Positions 1 through 9,208 of a DNA stretch of 51,202 nucleotides are shown one piece after another. The notes under the pieces are model-generated. The model did no database searches. It was not told the origin of the DNA and saw only the letters and a program-made list of their open reading frames with translations. Position numbers and translations under genes: made by a program. The first letter of the stretch is position 1; the number at the start of each line of letters is the position of its first letter. The DNA comes from Candidatus Latescibacterota bacterium (GTDB lineage Bacteria > Krumholzibacteriota > Krumholzibacteriia > G020349025), in NCBI GenBank assembly GCA_020349025.1, contig CP070763.1, positions 2,954,804-3,006,005 on the forward strand. Direction: 5' to 3'.

Positions 1-83
1 GCGGCTGCCGGCAGCCGCACGAAGGTCACTGCCGGAAAGCACTCGGGCGGTACCGTTTCCGCTCCGGCGGTCGCGAGGATCAC
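1..83 (-). CDS. Start of a gene cut by the window edge, probably uroporphyrinogen-III synthase
   Basis: An open frame on the minus strand begins with a GTG codon at 83-81, 36 bases after the hemC stop, and runs off the window. The 27 visible residues start MILATAGAETVPPE and are too few for a family call. The hemD assignment is mainly inference from position, because uroporphyrinogen-III synthase commonly follows hemC in haem operons. No good ribosome binding site is visible, and the frame stays open back to the hemC stop, so the true start is uncertain. Confidence 0.35.
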   Translation of the reverse strand, partial: MILATAGAETVPPECFPAVTFVRLPAA

Positions 84-119
84 GAAGGGTTGAATCGTGG
101 GTGCAAGTGTTTTGGAGCG

Positions 120-1082
120 CTATCCCGGGAAGGGTCGCAGTTCGGCGAGGATGCGATCGGCTCCACGTGAACGCAGCTCTTCCGCGGCCCGGGTCGCAAG
201 CTGCTTGCCCTCGGACGACGGACCGGACTCCTTCGTCTCGAGCACCGTGCGTCCATCGGCACTCAGCAATCGTGCGGTGAGCGTCAGGGTCTCGAGCTCG
301 AGCTTCGCGAGCGCACCGAGCGGCACACGGCAACCACCGTGGAGCTCGTGGAGGAGCACACGCTCCACCGTGGTCGTGAGTCGAGTCTCTCTGTCGTCCA
401 CACGACTGACCAACGTTTGGGTCGGCTCGTCGTCTGTGCGCACCTGAAGAGCGATCGTGCCCTGGGCGGGAGCAGGCAGCATGATCTCCGGATCGAGCTT
501 CACGCAACCTGGCGGGCGCAATCCCAGTCGGTCGAGCCCGGCGGAAGAGAGCAGGATTCCATCGAGCTCGCCGTGCTCCACCTTGCGCAGTCGGGTCGGC
601 ACGTTGCCTCGCAGCTCGACGACGTGCAGGTCGGGCCGCGCACGCAACATCTCGGCGCGCCGTCGCAAGCTGGAGGTCCCGATCCTCGCGGCCCGCGGCA
701 GGGCGGAGAGAGCCAGGCGTGACTCTCCCTCCTCGAAGCCCTCGAGCGTGCCTGCAATCAAGACGTCGCGCGGATCGTCGCGCGGCAGAAGCGCTGCGAG
801 AGTCAATCCGGAAGGGGGCTCCGTCGGAAGGTCCTTGAGACTATGGACGGCGAGGTCGACGCGGCGGTCCAGAAGTGCACGTTCGATTTCCCGCGTGAAG
901 ATGCCGATGGTTCCGAGATCGGCCACGCTCTGGTGTTGTTGCTGATCTCCATGACTCTGGATGGTGACGATCTCGATCTCGACATCGGAATCGTACGCCG
1001 CGAGGACGTGGCGCGTGCGCTCGGCCTGCCACAGTGCCAGCCGGCTCCCCCGCGTTCCGATGCGTATTCGCCCACGAGCCAC
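120..1082 (-). CDS. hemC: Hydroxymethylbilane synthase (porphobilinogen deaminase)
   Basis: This enzyme polymerises four porphobilinogen molecules into hydroxymethylbilane in cytosolic tetrapyrrole synthesis. The 320-residue protein has the usual family length. The N-terminal RIGTRGSRLALWQ signature, the HSLKDLPT block near residue 80 and the GTSSLRRRA block near residue 136 are intact. The cofactor-binding cysteine is C251 in HGGCRVPLG, where the dipyrromethane primer attaches. The start is a GTG at 1082, six bases after the hemA stop, with an AGGA just upstream, so it is almost certainly co-transcribed with hemA. Nothing in the sequence looks degraded. Confidence 0.97.
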   Translation of the reverse strand: MARGRIRIGTRGSRLALWQAERTRHVLAAYDSDVEIEIVTIQSHGDQQQHQSVADLGTIGIFTREIERALLDRRVDLAVHSLKDLPTEPPSGLTLAALLPRDDPRDVLIAGTLEGFEEGESRLALSALPRAARIGTSSLRRRAEMLRARPDLHVVELRGNVPTRLRKVEHGELDGILLSSAGLDRLGLRPPGCVKLDPEIMLPAPAQGTIALQVRTDDEPTQTLVSRVDDRETRLTTTVERVLLHELHGGCRVPLGALAKLELETLTLTARLLSADGRTVLETKESGPSSEGKQLATRAAEELRSRGADRILAELRPFPG

Positions 1083-1088
1083 GCGGTC

Positions 1089-2384
1089 CTACTTCTTTTC
1101 GCTGTTGGAGTTGTCGAGACTCTCGTCGAGACCGAAGATCTCGCGAATCGTCTGCATCCGACGCATCCCGGCTTCGCCCTGAGAGGTCGAATGGCGCAGC
1201 AGCTTCATGGGGCGGTGCAGGATCTTGTTGATCAACCCGTGGGTCACCTGCTCGGCTGCTTCTCGCTGCTCGGACGAGAGATGCGCTCGCTGGATTTCGT
1301 GCTGGCGCAGCTCCTCGAGACGGGTGCGCAGCTCTTTGATCACGGGCCCCACTTGCAGACCCGCGTACCACTCCAGGAAGCGATCGACCTCCTCGCTGAT
1401 GATGTGCTCTACCCTCGGGACTTCGCGCCGACGGCGCAGCAGGTTCTGCTCGATCATTCCCTGCAGGCTGTCGATGTCCTGCAGGAATACGTTGTCGATG
1501 CTGCCGGCCGCCGGCTCGATGTCGCGCGGCACGCCGATGTCGACGAGGAGGAAGGAACGATTGTGGCGATGCTTCATCGCTGCGCGCACCATCTCCGCGC
1601 TGATGAGTGGTGTCTGTGCGCTCGTGGAGGTGATGACGATGTCCGCTTCGACGAGCGCCTCGCGCACACCATCGAGATCCATCGGCTCGCCTCGCGTTGC
1701 AGTAGCCAACGTCCGGGCTTTCTCCAGCGTGCGGTTGGCAACCAGGAGCCGGCCGATCCCGTGATCGCGCAGGTTCTGCGCCACGAGCGACCCGGTCTCG
1801 CCGGCGCCCACAACCAACGCGGTGCGGGGTGCCAGATCCGCGAACACCTTGTGGGACAAGCTCACGGCAGCCAGAGCCACGCTCACCGCGCCCTTCGAAA
1901 TGTCGGTCTCGGCGCGAGCGCGTTTGCCACAGCGCACGGCCGCAGCTAGAAGGCGTTCGCCAACGACTCCGGCCACGTTCACCTTCAGGCTGGCTTCGAA
2001 GGCCGTCTTCACCTGCTGCAGGATTTGCGGCTCACCCAACATCTGGGAATCGATCCCTGTCGCGACACGGAAGAGCTGCTCCACCGCTTCACGACCCTCG
2101 TATTGGTAGAAGTTCTCGGCATCGCGCGTGGGGTCGATCGGCTTGTGTGAACTCAGGAGCGTCCAGGTGTCGCGAACGGAGTTGCCATTCAAGTTGATCG
2201 TGTAGAACTCGGTGCGGTTGCAGGTGGAAAGGAGGAAACAGTCGCTGCCGTGCAGGTCCTCGTGGGCACGCTTCAGGAACGCCTCCACCTCCTCCGGGCC
2301 GAAGGCAATCCTCTCGCGGAAGTCGACAGGTGCCTTCCGGTGGTTCGTCCCGATGATCAGCAAGCCTTGCGGATCTGCAAGCAT
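1089..2384 (-). CDS. hemA: Glutamyl-tRNA reductase
   Basis: The enzyme reduces glutamyl-tRNA(Glu) to glutamate-1-semialdehyde with NADPH, the committed step of C5-pathway haem synthesis. The 431-residue product shows GTNHRKAP near residue 12 and the catalytic cysteine C55 in STCNRTEFY. A Rossmann NADPH site (VVGAGETGSLVA) and a C-terminal helical dimerisation domain follow. It starts ten bases after the ccsA-like stop with a GGTGGAG ribosome site, and hemC follows within six bases. The window therefore implies synthesis of haem from glutamate rather than from glycine and succinyl-CoA. Confidence 0.98.
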   Translation of the reverse strand: MLADPQGLLIIGTNHRKAPVDFRERIAFGPEEVEAFLKRAHEDLHGSDCFLLSTCNRTEFYTINLNGNSVRDTWTLLSSHKPIDPTRDAENFYQYEGREAVEQLFRVATGIDSQMLGEPQILQQVKTAFEASLKVNVAGVVGERLLAAAVRCGKRARAETDISKGAVSVALAAVSLSHKVFADLAPRTALVVGAGETGSLVAQNLRDHGIGRLLVANRTLEKARTLATATRGEPMDLDGVREALVEADIVITSTSAQTPLISAEMVRAAMKHRHNRSFLLVDIGVPRDIEPAAGSIDNVFLQDIDSLQGMIEQNLLRRRREVPRVEHIISEEVDRFLEWYAGLQVGPVIKELRTRLEELRQHEIQRAHLSSEQREAAEQVTHGLINKILHRPMKLLRHSTSQGEAGMRRMQTIREIFGLDESLDNSNSEKK

Positions 2385-2394
2385 TCACTCCACC

Positions 2395-3219
2395 TCAGGC
2401 CCGGAAGTCGTGGAACGAGGGGAACAACCGGTTGGCGGCCAGCATCGAGAAGACGACGAGAAGGAAACCGGCGATCGTGAAGTAGGCAATGCGCGTTGGG
2501 CGCCAGCCTCCGGCAAGCCGCACCAGAAGGCAAATCGAGTAGATCACCCAAGTCAGGACGCTCAGCCACACCTTGGGGTCGCGCCAGAACTGCGGGTAGA
2601 TCTTGAGCGACATGAGAGCGCCGGCACCAATCGCGAGCGTGAGGCACCCGAGACCGAACATGGCCGCGCGCCAGTTCATTTCCGAGAGCACCTCGAGGGA
2701 GGGAAGTCGTTCATAGATGATTCCGAAACGGTGTGCGCGCAGCTCGTAGTAGAGCATCAAGTAGAGGAAACCGAAAATCGCCGAGACCGCGAAACCGGAG
2801 TAGCCGAGGAGCGCGCCGGCAATGTGCAGCCCGAAGAGAGGACTCTGCAGGATGGGCTTGATCGCGACCGTGGGGCTGATGAACGCGGACGCCACGGTTT
2901 GACAGACGAAAACGAGCGGAATGAACAGCATCCCCGTGTAGGGCGTGCCGGAGCGCCGCTCCTGGACCAGGTACACGATGGCGAGCGCCAGCGCCAACGC
3001 CGAGAGGGACTCGAAGCTCGTGGCGATCGGGACGCGGCGTAGCTCCACCGTGAGGAGCGCGATGTAGGCCGCGTGCAGCAGCACAGTGATCACGAGCATC
3101 CGTGGAGCGAGCTTGCGGGCGACCGGATCGTTGCGGAAGAAGATCAGCACGTAGGCCACGCTGACGAGACCGTAGGTGATCGGGAGCAGTGTCGCGAGCA
3201 ATCGAATCGCCAGTTCCAT
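2395..3219 (-). CDS. CcsA/HemX-type cytochrome c assembly membrane protein
   Basis: This integral membrane protein of 274 residues has about eight hydrophobic segments and belongs to the CcsA/HemX (CytC_asm) family. Family members act in haem delivery for cytochrome c maturation, or modulate HemA levels when linked to hemA. A conserved histidine is visible in LHIAGALLGY. A tryptophan-rich loop (FWRDPKVWLSVLTW) corresponds to a reduced WWD haem-handling motif. It is the first gene of the ccsA-hemA-hemC operon and has a GGAAGGA ribosome site. Whether it is a true haem lyase component or a HemX-like regulator cannot be settled from sequence alone. Confidence 0.92.
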   Translation of the reverse strand: MELAIRLLATLLPITYGLVSVAYVLIFFRNDPVARKLAPRMLVITVLLHAAYIALLTVELRRVPIATSFESLSALALALAIVYLVQERRSGTPYTGMLFIPLVFVCQTVASAFISPTVAIKPILQSPLFGLHIAGALLGYSGFAVSAIFGFLYLMLYYELRAHRFGIIYERLPSLEVLSEMNWRAAMFGLGCLTLAIGAGALMSLKIYPQFWRDPKVWLSVLTWVIYSICLLVRLAGGWRPTRIAYFTIAGFLLVVFSMLAANRLFPSFHDFRA

Positions 3220-3278
3220 TGAGTCCTTCCCGAGAGCGTCAATTCATTCTGGAATCTACGGTTATGGCGATCGAGGCG

Positions 3279-4406
3279 TCAAGAGGAGGAGCGCACCGCC
3301 TGCCCTTGCCGTCCCAGCACGCGCCTGTAGGCCTCCGCAGTCCGCCGCACCATGTGGTGGAAGTCGTACTCCGGGGAGCGCTTCCGCGCGTTGGCGACAC
3401 AGCGGTCTCGCAGCCCCGGCTCTCGCAGCAGGCGCAAGATCGCTGCGGCGAGCGCCTCCGGTCGCCGCGGCGGTGACAGCAGCCCGGTGTGCTCGTGCTG
3501 CACGAGGTCGGGGACGCCACCCGTGTTGGTCGCGACGACGGGAACGCCGAGCACCTGGGCATCCATGATCGAGGTGCAGAGCCCCTCCAGATAGGAAGAG
3601 AGCACGAACAGATCGAAGCTCGCGAGGATCGCGAGCGCATCGGATCGGAACCCCGTCAGCAAGATACGATCCTGCATCCCGAGCTCGCGAATCATGGACT
3701 CCAGCTCACCGCGGAGTTCTCCCTCTCCAACGATGAGAAACCGGGCGTCCTCAACCTGCTCGGCCACGATTCGCGCCGCGCGAATGAAATCCACCTGCGA
3801 CTTGTGCGGCGCCAGCGCGGCGACGTTGCCGATGAGCGGGCCGCACTGCTGCAACGCGAACTCGTCGCGCACGTAGGAGGTGTCGCCGATCGCACGGTGC
3901 CGCTCCAGGTCGATGCCGCTCGGAACGAGCGCGATGCGTTGCGGGTCGACCCCGCCCGCAACCAGAACGTCGCGAACACCGTTCGAGATCGCCAGGTAGA
4001 GATCGGCGCCCTGACGGTACTTGAGGGCGCTCGCTCCGTGGCGCGCGAAGGGGAAATCGACACGCCGGCTGACGACGAGCGCGGGACGCTGACGCCGGCG
4101 TCCCGAAAGCAGATTCCAGGTTGCAAGAAAGGCGATACTGTGCGCGTGTGACGAATGGCAGTGCACGATATCGAAGGTGTCGAGTAGGCCTGCGAGCCGC
4201 CGCGCCGCGAGCACGTCCATGCCACCGCGGATCGCGAGCGGTCGCGTGGCGATCCCGCTCTCGGCCGCTTTGGCCGCGATGGCGGCATCGGCCGGCGCCG
4301 CCAGCGTGACCTCCACGCCTTGCGACTCGAGCCCGCGCATGAGAAGCGCAAGCTGGTTCTGACCGCCGCGCCAGCTGCTTTCGGAATCGAGCATCAAGAC
4401 GCGCAA
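3279..4406 (-). CDS. Glycosyltransferase family 4, GT-B fold
   Basis: This is a 375-residue retaining glycosyltransferase of the GT4 type. The N-terminal acceptor domain begins VLMLDSESSWRGGQNQL. The C-terminal nucleotide-sugar domain contains NVAALAPHKSQVDFI and the donor-site segment LEGLCTSIMDAQVLGVPVVA. The second acid of the usual E-x7-E pair is an aspartate here. The start is a TTG at 4406 with AAGGAG about eight bases upstream. It lies 15 bases downstream of a methyltransferase gene, so the two are probably one transcript modifying a glycan or glycolipid. The donor and acceptor are unknown. No transmembrane segment is visible, so it probably acts at the inner face of the membrane. Confidence 0.93.
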   Translation of the reverse strand: MRVLMLDSESSWRGGQNQLALLMRGLESQGVEVTLAAPADAAIAAKAAESGIATRPLAIRGGMDVLAARRLAGLLDTFDIVHCHSSHAHSIAFLATWNLLSGRRRQRPALVVSRRVDFPFARHGASALKYRQGADLYLAISNGVRDVLVAGGVDPQRIALVPSGIDLERHRAIGDTSYVRDEFALQQCGPLIGNVAALAPHKSQVDFIRAARIVAEQVEDARFLIVGEGELRGELESMIRELGMQDRILLTGFRSDALAILASFDLFVLSSYLEGLCTSIMDAQVLGVPVVATNTGGVPDLVQHEHTGLLSPPRRPEALAAAILRLLREPGLRDRCVANARKRSPEYDFHHMVRRTAEAYRRVLGRQGQAVRSSS

Positions 4407-4421
4407 GAAGCGACTCCTTCC

Positions 4422-5105
4422 TCAACATCCCCGATGCGGTCGCAGCGCCTGGATGGTCAGGAGGAGCGGAGAGCCGCCGTACTTGCCAGCCCCCGGGACC
4501 GCGGCCTCCAGCTCGGCGTCCCCACGATACTCGCGCCATCGTAGCTGCGTGAAGCCCGCATCGCGGACCCGTTCCAGGTAGTCCGCGATCGTGTGCTGCT
4601 CGGCGCCGAGCCGATACTCGGTTCCATCCTGCTCGAAATTCGCCTCGATCCCGGAGGCCGCGGCCTGCGGATGAAAGGCGGAAACCACGAGACGCCCACC
4701 CTGCTTCAGCACGACGAACGCTTGCGAGAACAGGGTCTGAAGTTGGGTGATGTGCTCCGAGACCAAGGCGCAAAGGACGGCGTCGAAGGCGCCCCGCTTC
4801 AGTGGCAGATCGGCATTCAGATCTGCCTGCACCAGGGGGACATCCCGGTTCGTGCCTTGCGCCAGGCGCAGCATCCCACGCGAGAAATCGAGCCCGAGCG
4901 GCCGGCTCCCGGCGGACCGCAGCTGCTGGATGTGAACGCCTGTGCCACATCCGGCGTCCAGGATGCGCTCGCCGGGGCGTGGCGCGAGAAGCCCCAACGT
5001 GTAGCGGCGGTCGAGCGCCACGAGTGGGTTGGGACTGTCGTCGTAGCTTGCGGCCCAGCGATCGTAGCCCTCTCGGACACCGGGTCTGAACACACGCTTT
5101 GCCAT
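4422..5105 (-). CDS. Class I SAM-dependent methyltransferase
   Basis: The 227-residue protein has the Rossmann-type methyltransferase core. Motif I is ILDAGCGTGVHIQQL, followed by LGLDFSRGML (motif II) and FDAVLCALVSEHI (motif IV). The N-terminal region (YDRWAASYDDSPNP) is typical of methyltransferase families 11 and 25. It probably precedes the glycosyltransferase gene in a two-gene transcript. A sugar, lipid or quinone-like substrate is possible, but nothing in the sequence identifies it. The ribosome site before the ATG is weak. Confidence 0.92.
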   Translation of the reverse strand: MAKRVFRPGVREGYDRWAASYDDSPNPLVALDRRYTLGLLAPRPGERILDAGCGTGVHIQQLRSAGSRPLGLDFSRGMLRLAQGTNRDVPLVQADLNADLPLKRGAFDAVLCALVSEHITQLQTLFSQAFVVLKQGGRLVVSAFHPQAAASGIEANFEQDGTEYRLGAEQHTIADYLERVRDAGFTQLRWREYRGDAELEAAVPGAGKYGGSPLLLTIQALRPHRGC

Positions 5106-5423
5106 GTCTCACCGATTCTCATCGAGTGGGCGGAGTGCAGCACCGTGGCGTCGCCAGTATAGCATTGCAGGATGCCAGGCTCTGGCACGCAGCGTGCGAC
5201 CAAGCGTCGCTCGCATCGCGATTCGACCTCCTCGTGCACCGCTCCACTTGTGGCTCGAGCTTACCCAATAGAGATCTTGGTTCCGCCGCAATCCCTCTCG
5301 CCAAGCGCGTGTCCACGGGGAACAGCTGTTGCTTTCCAAACTCATCTTCATCGAATCCCAATGGGTGAAACCAGCGCTCGAGGAGTCGAGCGCGGTGCCT
5401 CCGTGTGGGTGGGGAGGACGGCG
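5106..5423. other. Divergent intergenic region, 318 bases
   Basis: This gap separates the minus-strand methyltransferase from the plus-strand tag protein and must hold both promoters. I found no convincing -35/-10 pair, strong dyad or RNA-like structure. The frame of the downstream gene stays open to 5172, but its upstream part encodes no signal peptide and looks non-coding. Confidence 0.5.
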
Positions 5424-6245
5424 ATGGATGTGGTCAAACGAGAAAAGCTCTACGCTCCGATCATTGTTCTCGTGCTCATCATTCTGTGCGCAACCGCGGC
5501 GCCCCTTTGGGGCTGGTCGCAACAAGAATCGGCACGTAAGGCGCATCTTCGAGGGGGCGTCGAGCTCGCAATCCCGCGAACGCTGGGCGTGAGCGGTGAC
5601 ACGCTGCAATGCTTCAGTGGGTCGCAGGGAGCACTTCTGAACCCAGGATGCTTCACCACGGCGGACCCGTCGCAACCCGGGGACTGTACGTCGCGCTCTT
5701 CGCACTTCCTGGTCCAGTACCTGTTTCCCGATCTATTCGAGATGCGCCGGCTGCGTGGTTTCGCGTTTCTGAGCAACGATGCGGACACCGTGTTTCCATC
5801 GGCCGGTGCACTCCTGATTCCGATCGAGAACGGGTCGGTTCGCTTTCCCACGGCTGCGGAGCTCGCAAACCTCCAGGTGAACAACGTGGCCTCGCCCGGA
5901 GATACGTCGCAGGTCTTCGTCGATCTCTTCGCAGAAGAGATTCTCGTGGGCCCGGAGAGCCGCGTGGCTCTCGTCCTGGTCCTGCAGTTTCCGGACGGTG
6001 GGCAGCTGACCGCCGCGACACAGGGTCCTGCGATCGCTGCAGATTCCGAAGCCCCCAACGCGGATTGCGATTTCTTCACCATCGACGGCGGCGCGTCCGG
6101 CACCTGGTTTGCGCCCGCCTACGATCCGGGCGATCCCAACTCCCTGCCGCTCGACTGGGGCTTCGTCGCTCTCTTCGGACCGCTCACGGTTGCCGTGGAA
6201 GAAACGACGTGGACGCACGTCAAGCGGCTCTATCAGGTTCCGTGA
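5424..6245 (+). CDS. Exported protein of unknown function with C-terminal TTWxxVK tag
   Basis: I do not recognise this 273-residue protein. The ATG at 5424 is chosen because GGGGAGG lies seven bases upstream and because it places a hydrophobic export segment (APIIVLVLIILCATAAP) at residues 11-27. The mature part has several cysteines in its first third and looks like one or two beta-rich domains with acidic loops. The last residues, VEETTWTHVKRLYQVP, match the end of another exported protein at 24166-25152 (LESTTWGAVKKLFRE), although the rest of the two proteins is not obviously alike. That suggests a shared sorting or anchoring signal. It is transcribed alone. Confidence 0.8.
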   Translation: MDVVKREKLYAPIIVLVLIILCATAAPLWGWSQQESARKAHLRGGVELAIPRTLGVSGDTLQCFSGSQGALLNPGCFTTADPSQPGDCTSRSSHFLVQYLFPDLFEMRRLRGFAFLSNDADTVFPSAGALLIPIENGSVRFPTAAELANLQVNNVASPGDTSQVFVDLFAEEILVGPESRVALVLVLQFPDGGQLTAATQGPAIAADSEAPNADCDFFTIDGGASGTWFAPAYDPGDPNSLPLDWGFVALFGPLTVAVEETTWTHVKRLYQVP

Positions 6246-6283
6246 TCCGGCGGTGGGGAATCCGCTGCGCGCTGTCGGCGGGC

Positions 6284-7051
6284 TCAAGCGCCGGCGAGCG
6301 CCGTGAGAAAGGCGATCGGGTCGGGAGCCTGCAGGAGCGCGGAGCCGATGCAAACGGCGTCCACGCTGCCCCGCAGCATCTGCACGTCGGCAGCGCTGCC
6401 GATTCCGAAGCAGGCAAGCACCGAGCGTGAAGAGGGAACGCGCGTAGCGAGCTCGAGCGTGCGGCCCAGGTCGACGGCCCCCGTCTCCAGATCACGGTTC
6501 GAGATCGCGATCACCACTGCGTCCGTTGCAAGAGCGCGATCGAGCTCCGCGGATGTGTAGACCAGCACGATCCCCACCATGTGCATCGATGCCACTACAC
6601 GCAATGCGCTCTTGAGGGCGTCGTCGTCGAGCAGGCCCACGCGGAGAAGCACCGAGTCGGCACCTGCGCGCCGCGACTCGTACAGCTGCAGCTCCTCGAC
6701 GATGAAGTCGTTGCGCACGATCGGGATCTGGATCCCATGCCGGTCCAATGCGATGAGGTCATCGCGGCTGCCGCCCCAGTAGAGGCCTTCGGTGTCGACG
6801 ACGAGTCCGGCGATGCCGACCCGCTGCAGCGTATCCGCGAGTCCGACCAGATCGAGGTCGGGACGAATCTCGCCGCTCCACGGGTCACGACGTTTGAGCT
6901 CCGCGAAGAGCGTCATGTTCTCGCGCCCCGTCCCGAGCGCGTAGCTGATGTTGCGCGTGCTCGGCCTGACGTTGCGCAGCATCGACTCGCTCAGCTGCGC
7001 CACCTCGGCGCGTTTCTGACGGAGGATCTCTTCCAGCATCGTCGACTCCAT
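6284..7051 (-). CDS. Indole-3-glycerol-phosphate synthase-like TIM barrel lacking catalytic residues
   Basis: The 255-residue protein aligns end to end with TrpC-type indole-3-glycerol-phosphate synthase, for example VRNDFIVEELQLYESRRAG and LLDDDAL. E51 and K53 of the AELKR block are kept. Other active-site positions of the family are changed: the general-acid lysine of the RKDF block is N114, and the glutamate of the EVH block is replaced by a hydrophobic residue near 163. The asparagine of GINNRDL is S184, and the ES of the AESGI block is C214-F215. It is therefore unlikely to make indole-3-glycerol phosphate. No other trp biosynthesis gene is nearby. An in-frame ATG at 7039 with GGAG upstream is an alternative start. 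The new function is unknown. Confidence 0.88.
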   Translation of the reverse strand: MESTMLEEILRQKRAEVAQLSESMLRNVRPSTRNISYALGTGRENMTLFAELKRRDPWSGEIRPDLDLVGLADTLQRVGIAGLVVDTEGLYWGGSRDDLIALDRHGIQIPIVRNDFIVEELQLYESRRAGADSVLLRVGLLDDDALKSALRVVASMHMVGIVLVYTSAELDRALATDAVVIAISNRDLETGAVDLGRTLELATRVPSSRSVLACFGIGSAADVQMLRGSVDAVCIGSALLQAPDPIAFLTALAGA

Positions 7052-7300
7052 GCGCGCGGGATCCTCTCATCATAGCCGAAAGGACTGCGGAGGATGCAGC
7101 CCCGTCGCTCTCGCTCGACGGCGAGGAGCGCCGTTCAGCGCGTCCATGGAACGCGGGTTGCAGGTCATTGGGATCCGTGAGGAAGCGTCGACCCGCCAAG
7201 GGCGCTTCCGGGATTTGCAGGGCCCAACGCGAATGCCTGGAATCTCACTGCCGGGGATCCGCGATTGCGCGCGGACACCACTGCGCGGACTGGAAGAGGC

Positions 7301-9208
7301 ATGATGCCTTCGATCCTCGCCTACCGGCCTCGATTGAACCTGAAGGCGAAGTTCGCCGTCGTCACCGGCGCGGGGATCCTGGCTGCCGCCATGGTGATCA
7401 CGACTTTCCTGACACACCAGCAAGGTGCGACGATCCGCGAAGAGCTGGCGCGGCGCGCCGTCGCCTTGACCGAGAACCTCGCCTACAACTGTCAGCTTCC
7501 GCTGGTCACCCAGAATACGACGTCGCTGCAACGCCTCGGGATCGGAGTGCTCAAGGACGCCGAGGTCGCCTACGTTCAGTTCCACGACTCCAGGGGCGCC
7601 GTCGTCGTTCGCGTTGGAGCCGTGGATTGGGAAGCGATGCAGCCGGTCGACCCGGAGAATCCCCCTTCCATTGCCGGCGAAACCCGAACCGTATGGCGAC
7701 GGGACGCGGACGGCGTGCGCTATCTCGACGTGCGCGTTCCCGTCACGCTCGAGCCCACGGGTGAACAGGACATCCTGGCCGCGAACCGCAGGATCGATCG
7801 CGCCGAGAACGTCGGGAGCGTGCGTGTTGGGATGACGACGCAGGCGGCGGAGCAACGTATCGCAGGAATGAAGCAGCTCGCTACGCTGCTCGGGATCGCC
7901 ATTGCGATGGTGGCCAGCCTCGCGGCAGCTTGGGTCATCCACACCATGATCCGCCCCCTCGCGCAGTTGATGGAGGGCAACCGGCGCGTCGCCCGCGGCG
8001 ACTTCAGCCTGCGACTCCAAGTGGGCTCGGGAGACGAGTTCGGTCGTCTCGCCGGGTCGTGGAATCAGATGGCAGACGAGATCCAGCGATCACGCGAGCT
8101 GGCGGACAGCTACTTCGACACGCTGCGCGCCAACGCCGAGGACCTGGAGGAGGCAAACCGGGCGCTGCAGTTGAAGAACGACGAGATCGCCAAGGTCAGC
8201 CGTATGAAGTCGGAGTTCCTGGCCATGATGTCGCATGAGCTGCGTACGCCGCTCAACGGCATCATCGGCTTCTCGGAAGTGCTCCTGGATGAGAAGTTCG
8301 GTGATCTGAACGAAAAGCAGAAACGCTTCACACAAAACACTCTCACGAGCGGCCGGCATCTGCTGCGCCTGATCAGCGATCTTCTGGACCTTTCCAAGAT
8401 CGAGGCAGGGAGGATGGAGATCGCTCCTGCGGAGTTCCATCTCCCCACGGCTTTCGACGAGATCGAAGCGCTCGTCCGCAGTCTGGCTGCCAAGAAGGGT
8501 GTGGCGCTGCACTTCGACGAGATCCCGGCGTGCTCGGCGCTGACCGATGTGAAGCTCTTCAAGCAGGTCATGGTCAACCTGTTGTCGAACGCCATCAAGT
8601 TCACACCGGCGGAAGGCCGCGTCGACGTACGGGTTCGCTGCGTCGATGGGCGCGAGCTCCGCGCCGAGCCGATCAGTCACGCCATGCCGAGCAAGCGGCG
8701 CGACGCGATTCCGGATCAAGAGCTCCTGCGCGTCGAGGTGCGCGACACCGGGGTCGGGATCGCGCCCGAGGATCACGAGAAGATCTTCCTCGCGTTCCAC
8801 CAGAGCGATAGCTCCTACACGCGGCACCAGGAAGGCACCGGGCTCGGGCTGGCGCTGACTCGTCGGGTCGTTCGCCTCCTGGGCGGCGACATCTGGTTCA
8901 CGAGTCAACCGGACGAGGGCAGCTGCTTCATCTTCTACGTGATGCGCGAGTACGACGATTCCGTGCAGGAGCGAGTGGAGCCCGTGTCCCAGGCAGCGGA
9001 GACCACACCGCCCCGGTCGGAGGTCGTGGATCAGGTCGAACAGAGCACCGAGAGCACGCCGGACATCGACTCGGAGACGCGCACCGAACGCGCACTGTGG
9101 CCGTGGGGGAGCAAAGCCGTATGGCAGGGTCCGAGCGCCGAAGTCACGGAGGAGCGCGACGACGTCGTTCTGGACACGGTCGCCGCGGCGTCGTCGGAGG
9201 ACGCATGA
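7301..9208 (+). CDS. Membrane sensor histidine kinase with HAMP domain
   Basis: This is a 635-residue sensor kinase. Transmembrane helix 1 lies at about residues 18-38, and a periplasmic sensor of about 150 residues follows. Transmembrane helix 2 is at 193-216 and the HAMP linker at 217-268. After a short coiled coil come HisKA with phospho-acceptor H312 (MMSHELRTPLNG) and the HATPase domain (NAIKFT, DTGVGI, GTGLGLAL). An acidic C-terminal tail of about 80 residues has no recognisable domain. The start is one of two adjacent ATGs (7301/7304) after GGAAGAGG. Its TGA overlaps the ATG of the receiver gene (ATGA), so partner expression is coupled. The ligand is unknown. Confidence 0.95.
   Translation: MMPSILAYRPRLNLKAKFAVVTGAGILAAAMVITTFLTHQQGATIREELARRAVALTENLAYNCQLPLVTQNTTSLQRLGIGVLKDAEVAYVQFHDSRGAVVVRVGAVDWEAMQPVDPENPPSIAGETRTVWRRDADGVRYLDVRVPVTLEPTGEQDILAANRRIDRAENVGSVRVGMTTQAAEQRIAGMKQLATLLGIAIAMVASLAAAWVIHTMIRPLAQLMEGNRRVARGDFSLRLQVGSGDEFGRLAGSWNQMADEIQRSRELADSYFDTLRANAEDLEEANRALQLKNDEIAKVSRMKSEFLAMMSHELRTPLNGIIGFSEVLLDEKFGDLNEKQKRFTQNTLTSGRHLLRLISDLLDLSKIEAGRMEIAPAEFHLPTAFDEIEALVRSLAAKKGVALHFDEIPACSALTDVKLFKQVMVNLLSNAIKFTPAEGRVDVRVRCVDGRELRAEPISHAMPSKRRDAIPDQELLRVEVRDTGVGIAPEDHEKIFLAFHQSDSSYTRHQEGTGLGLALTRRVVRLLGGDIWFTSQPDEGSCFIFYVMREYDDSVQERVEPVSQAAETTPPRSEVVDQVEQSTESTPDIDSETRTERALWPWGSKAVWQGPSAEVTEERDDVVLDTVAAASSEDA

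Noticed and set aside
5172..5423. Longer form of the first tag protein
   Set aside because: The extension has no signal peptide and no ribosome site, while the ATG at 5424 has both.
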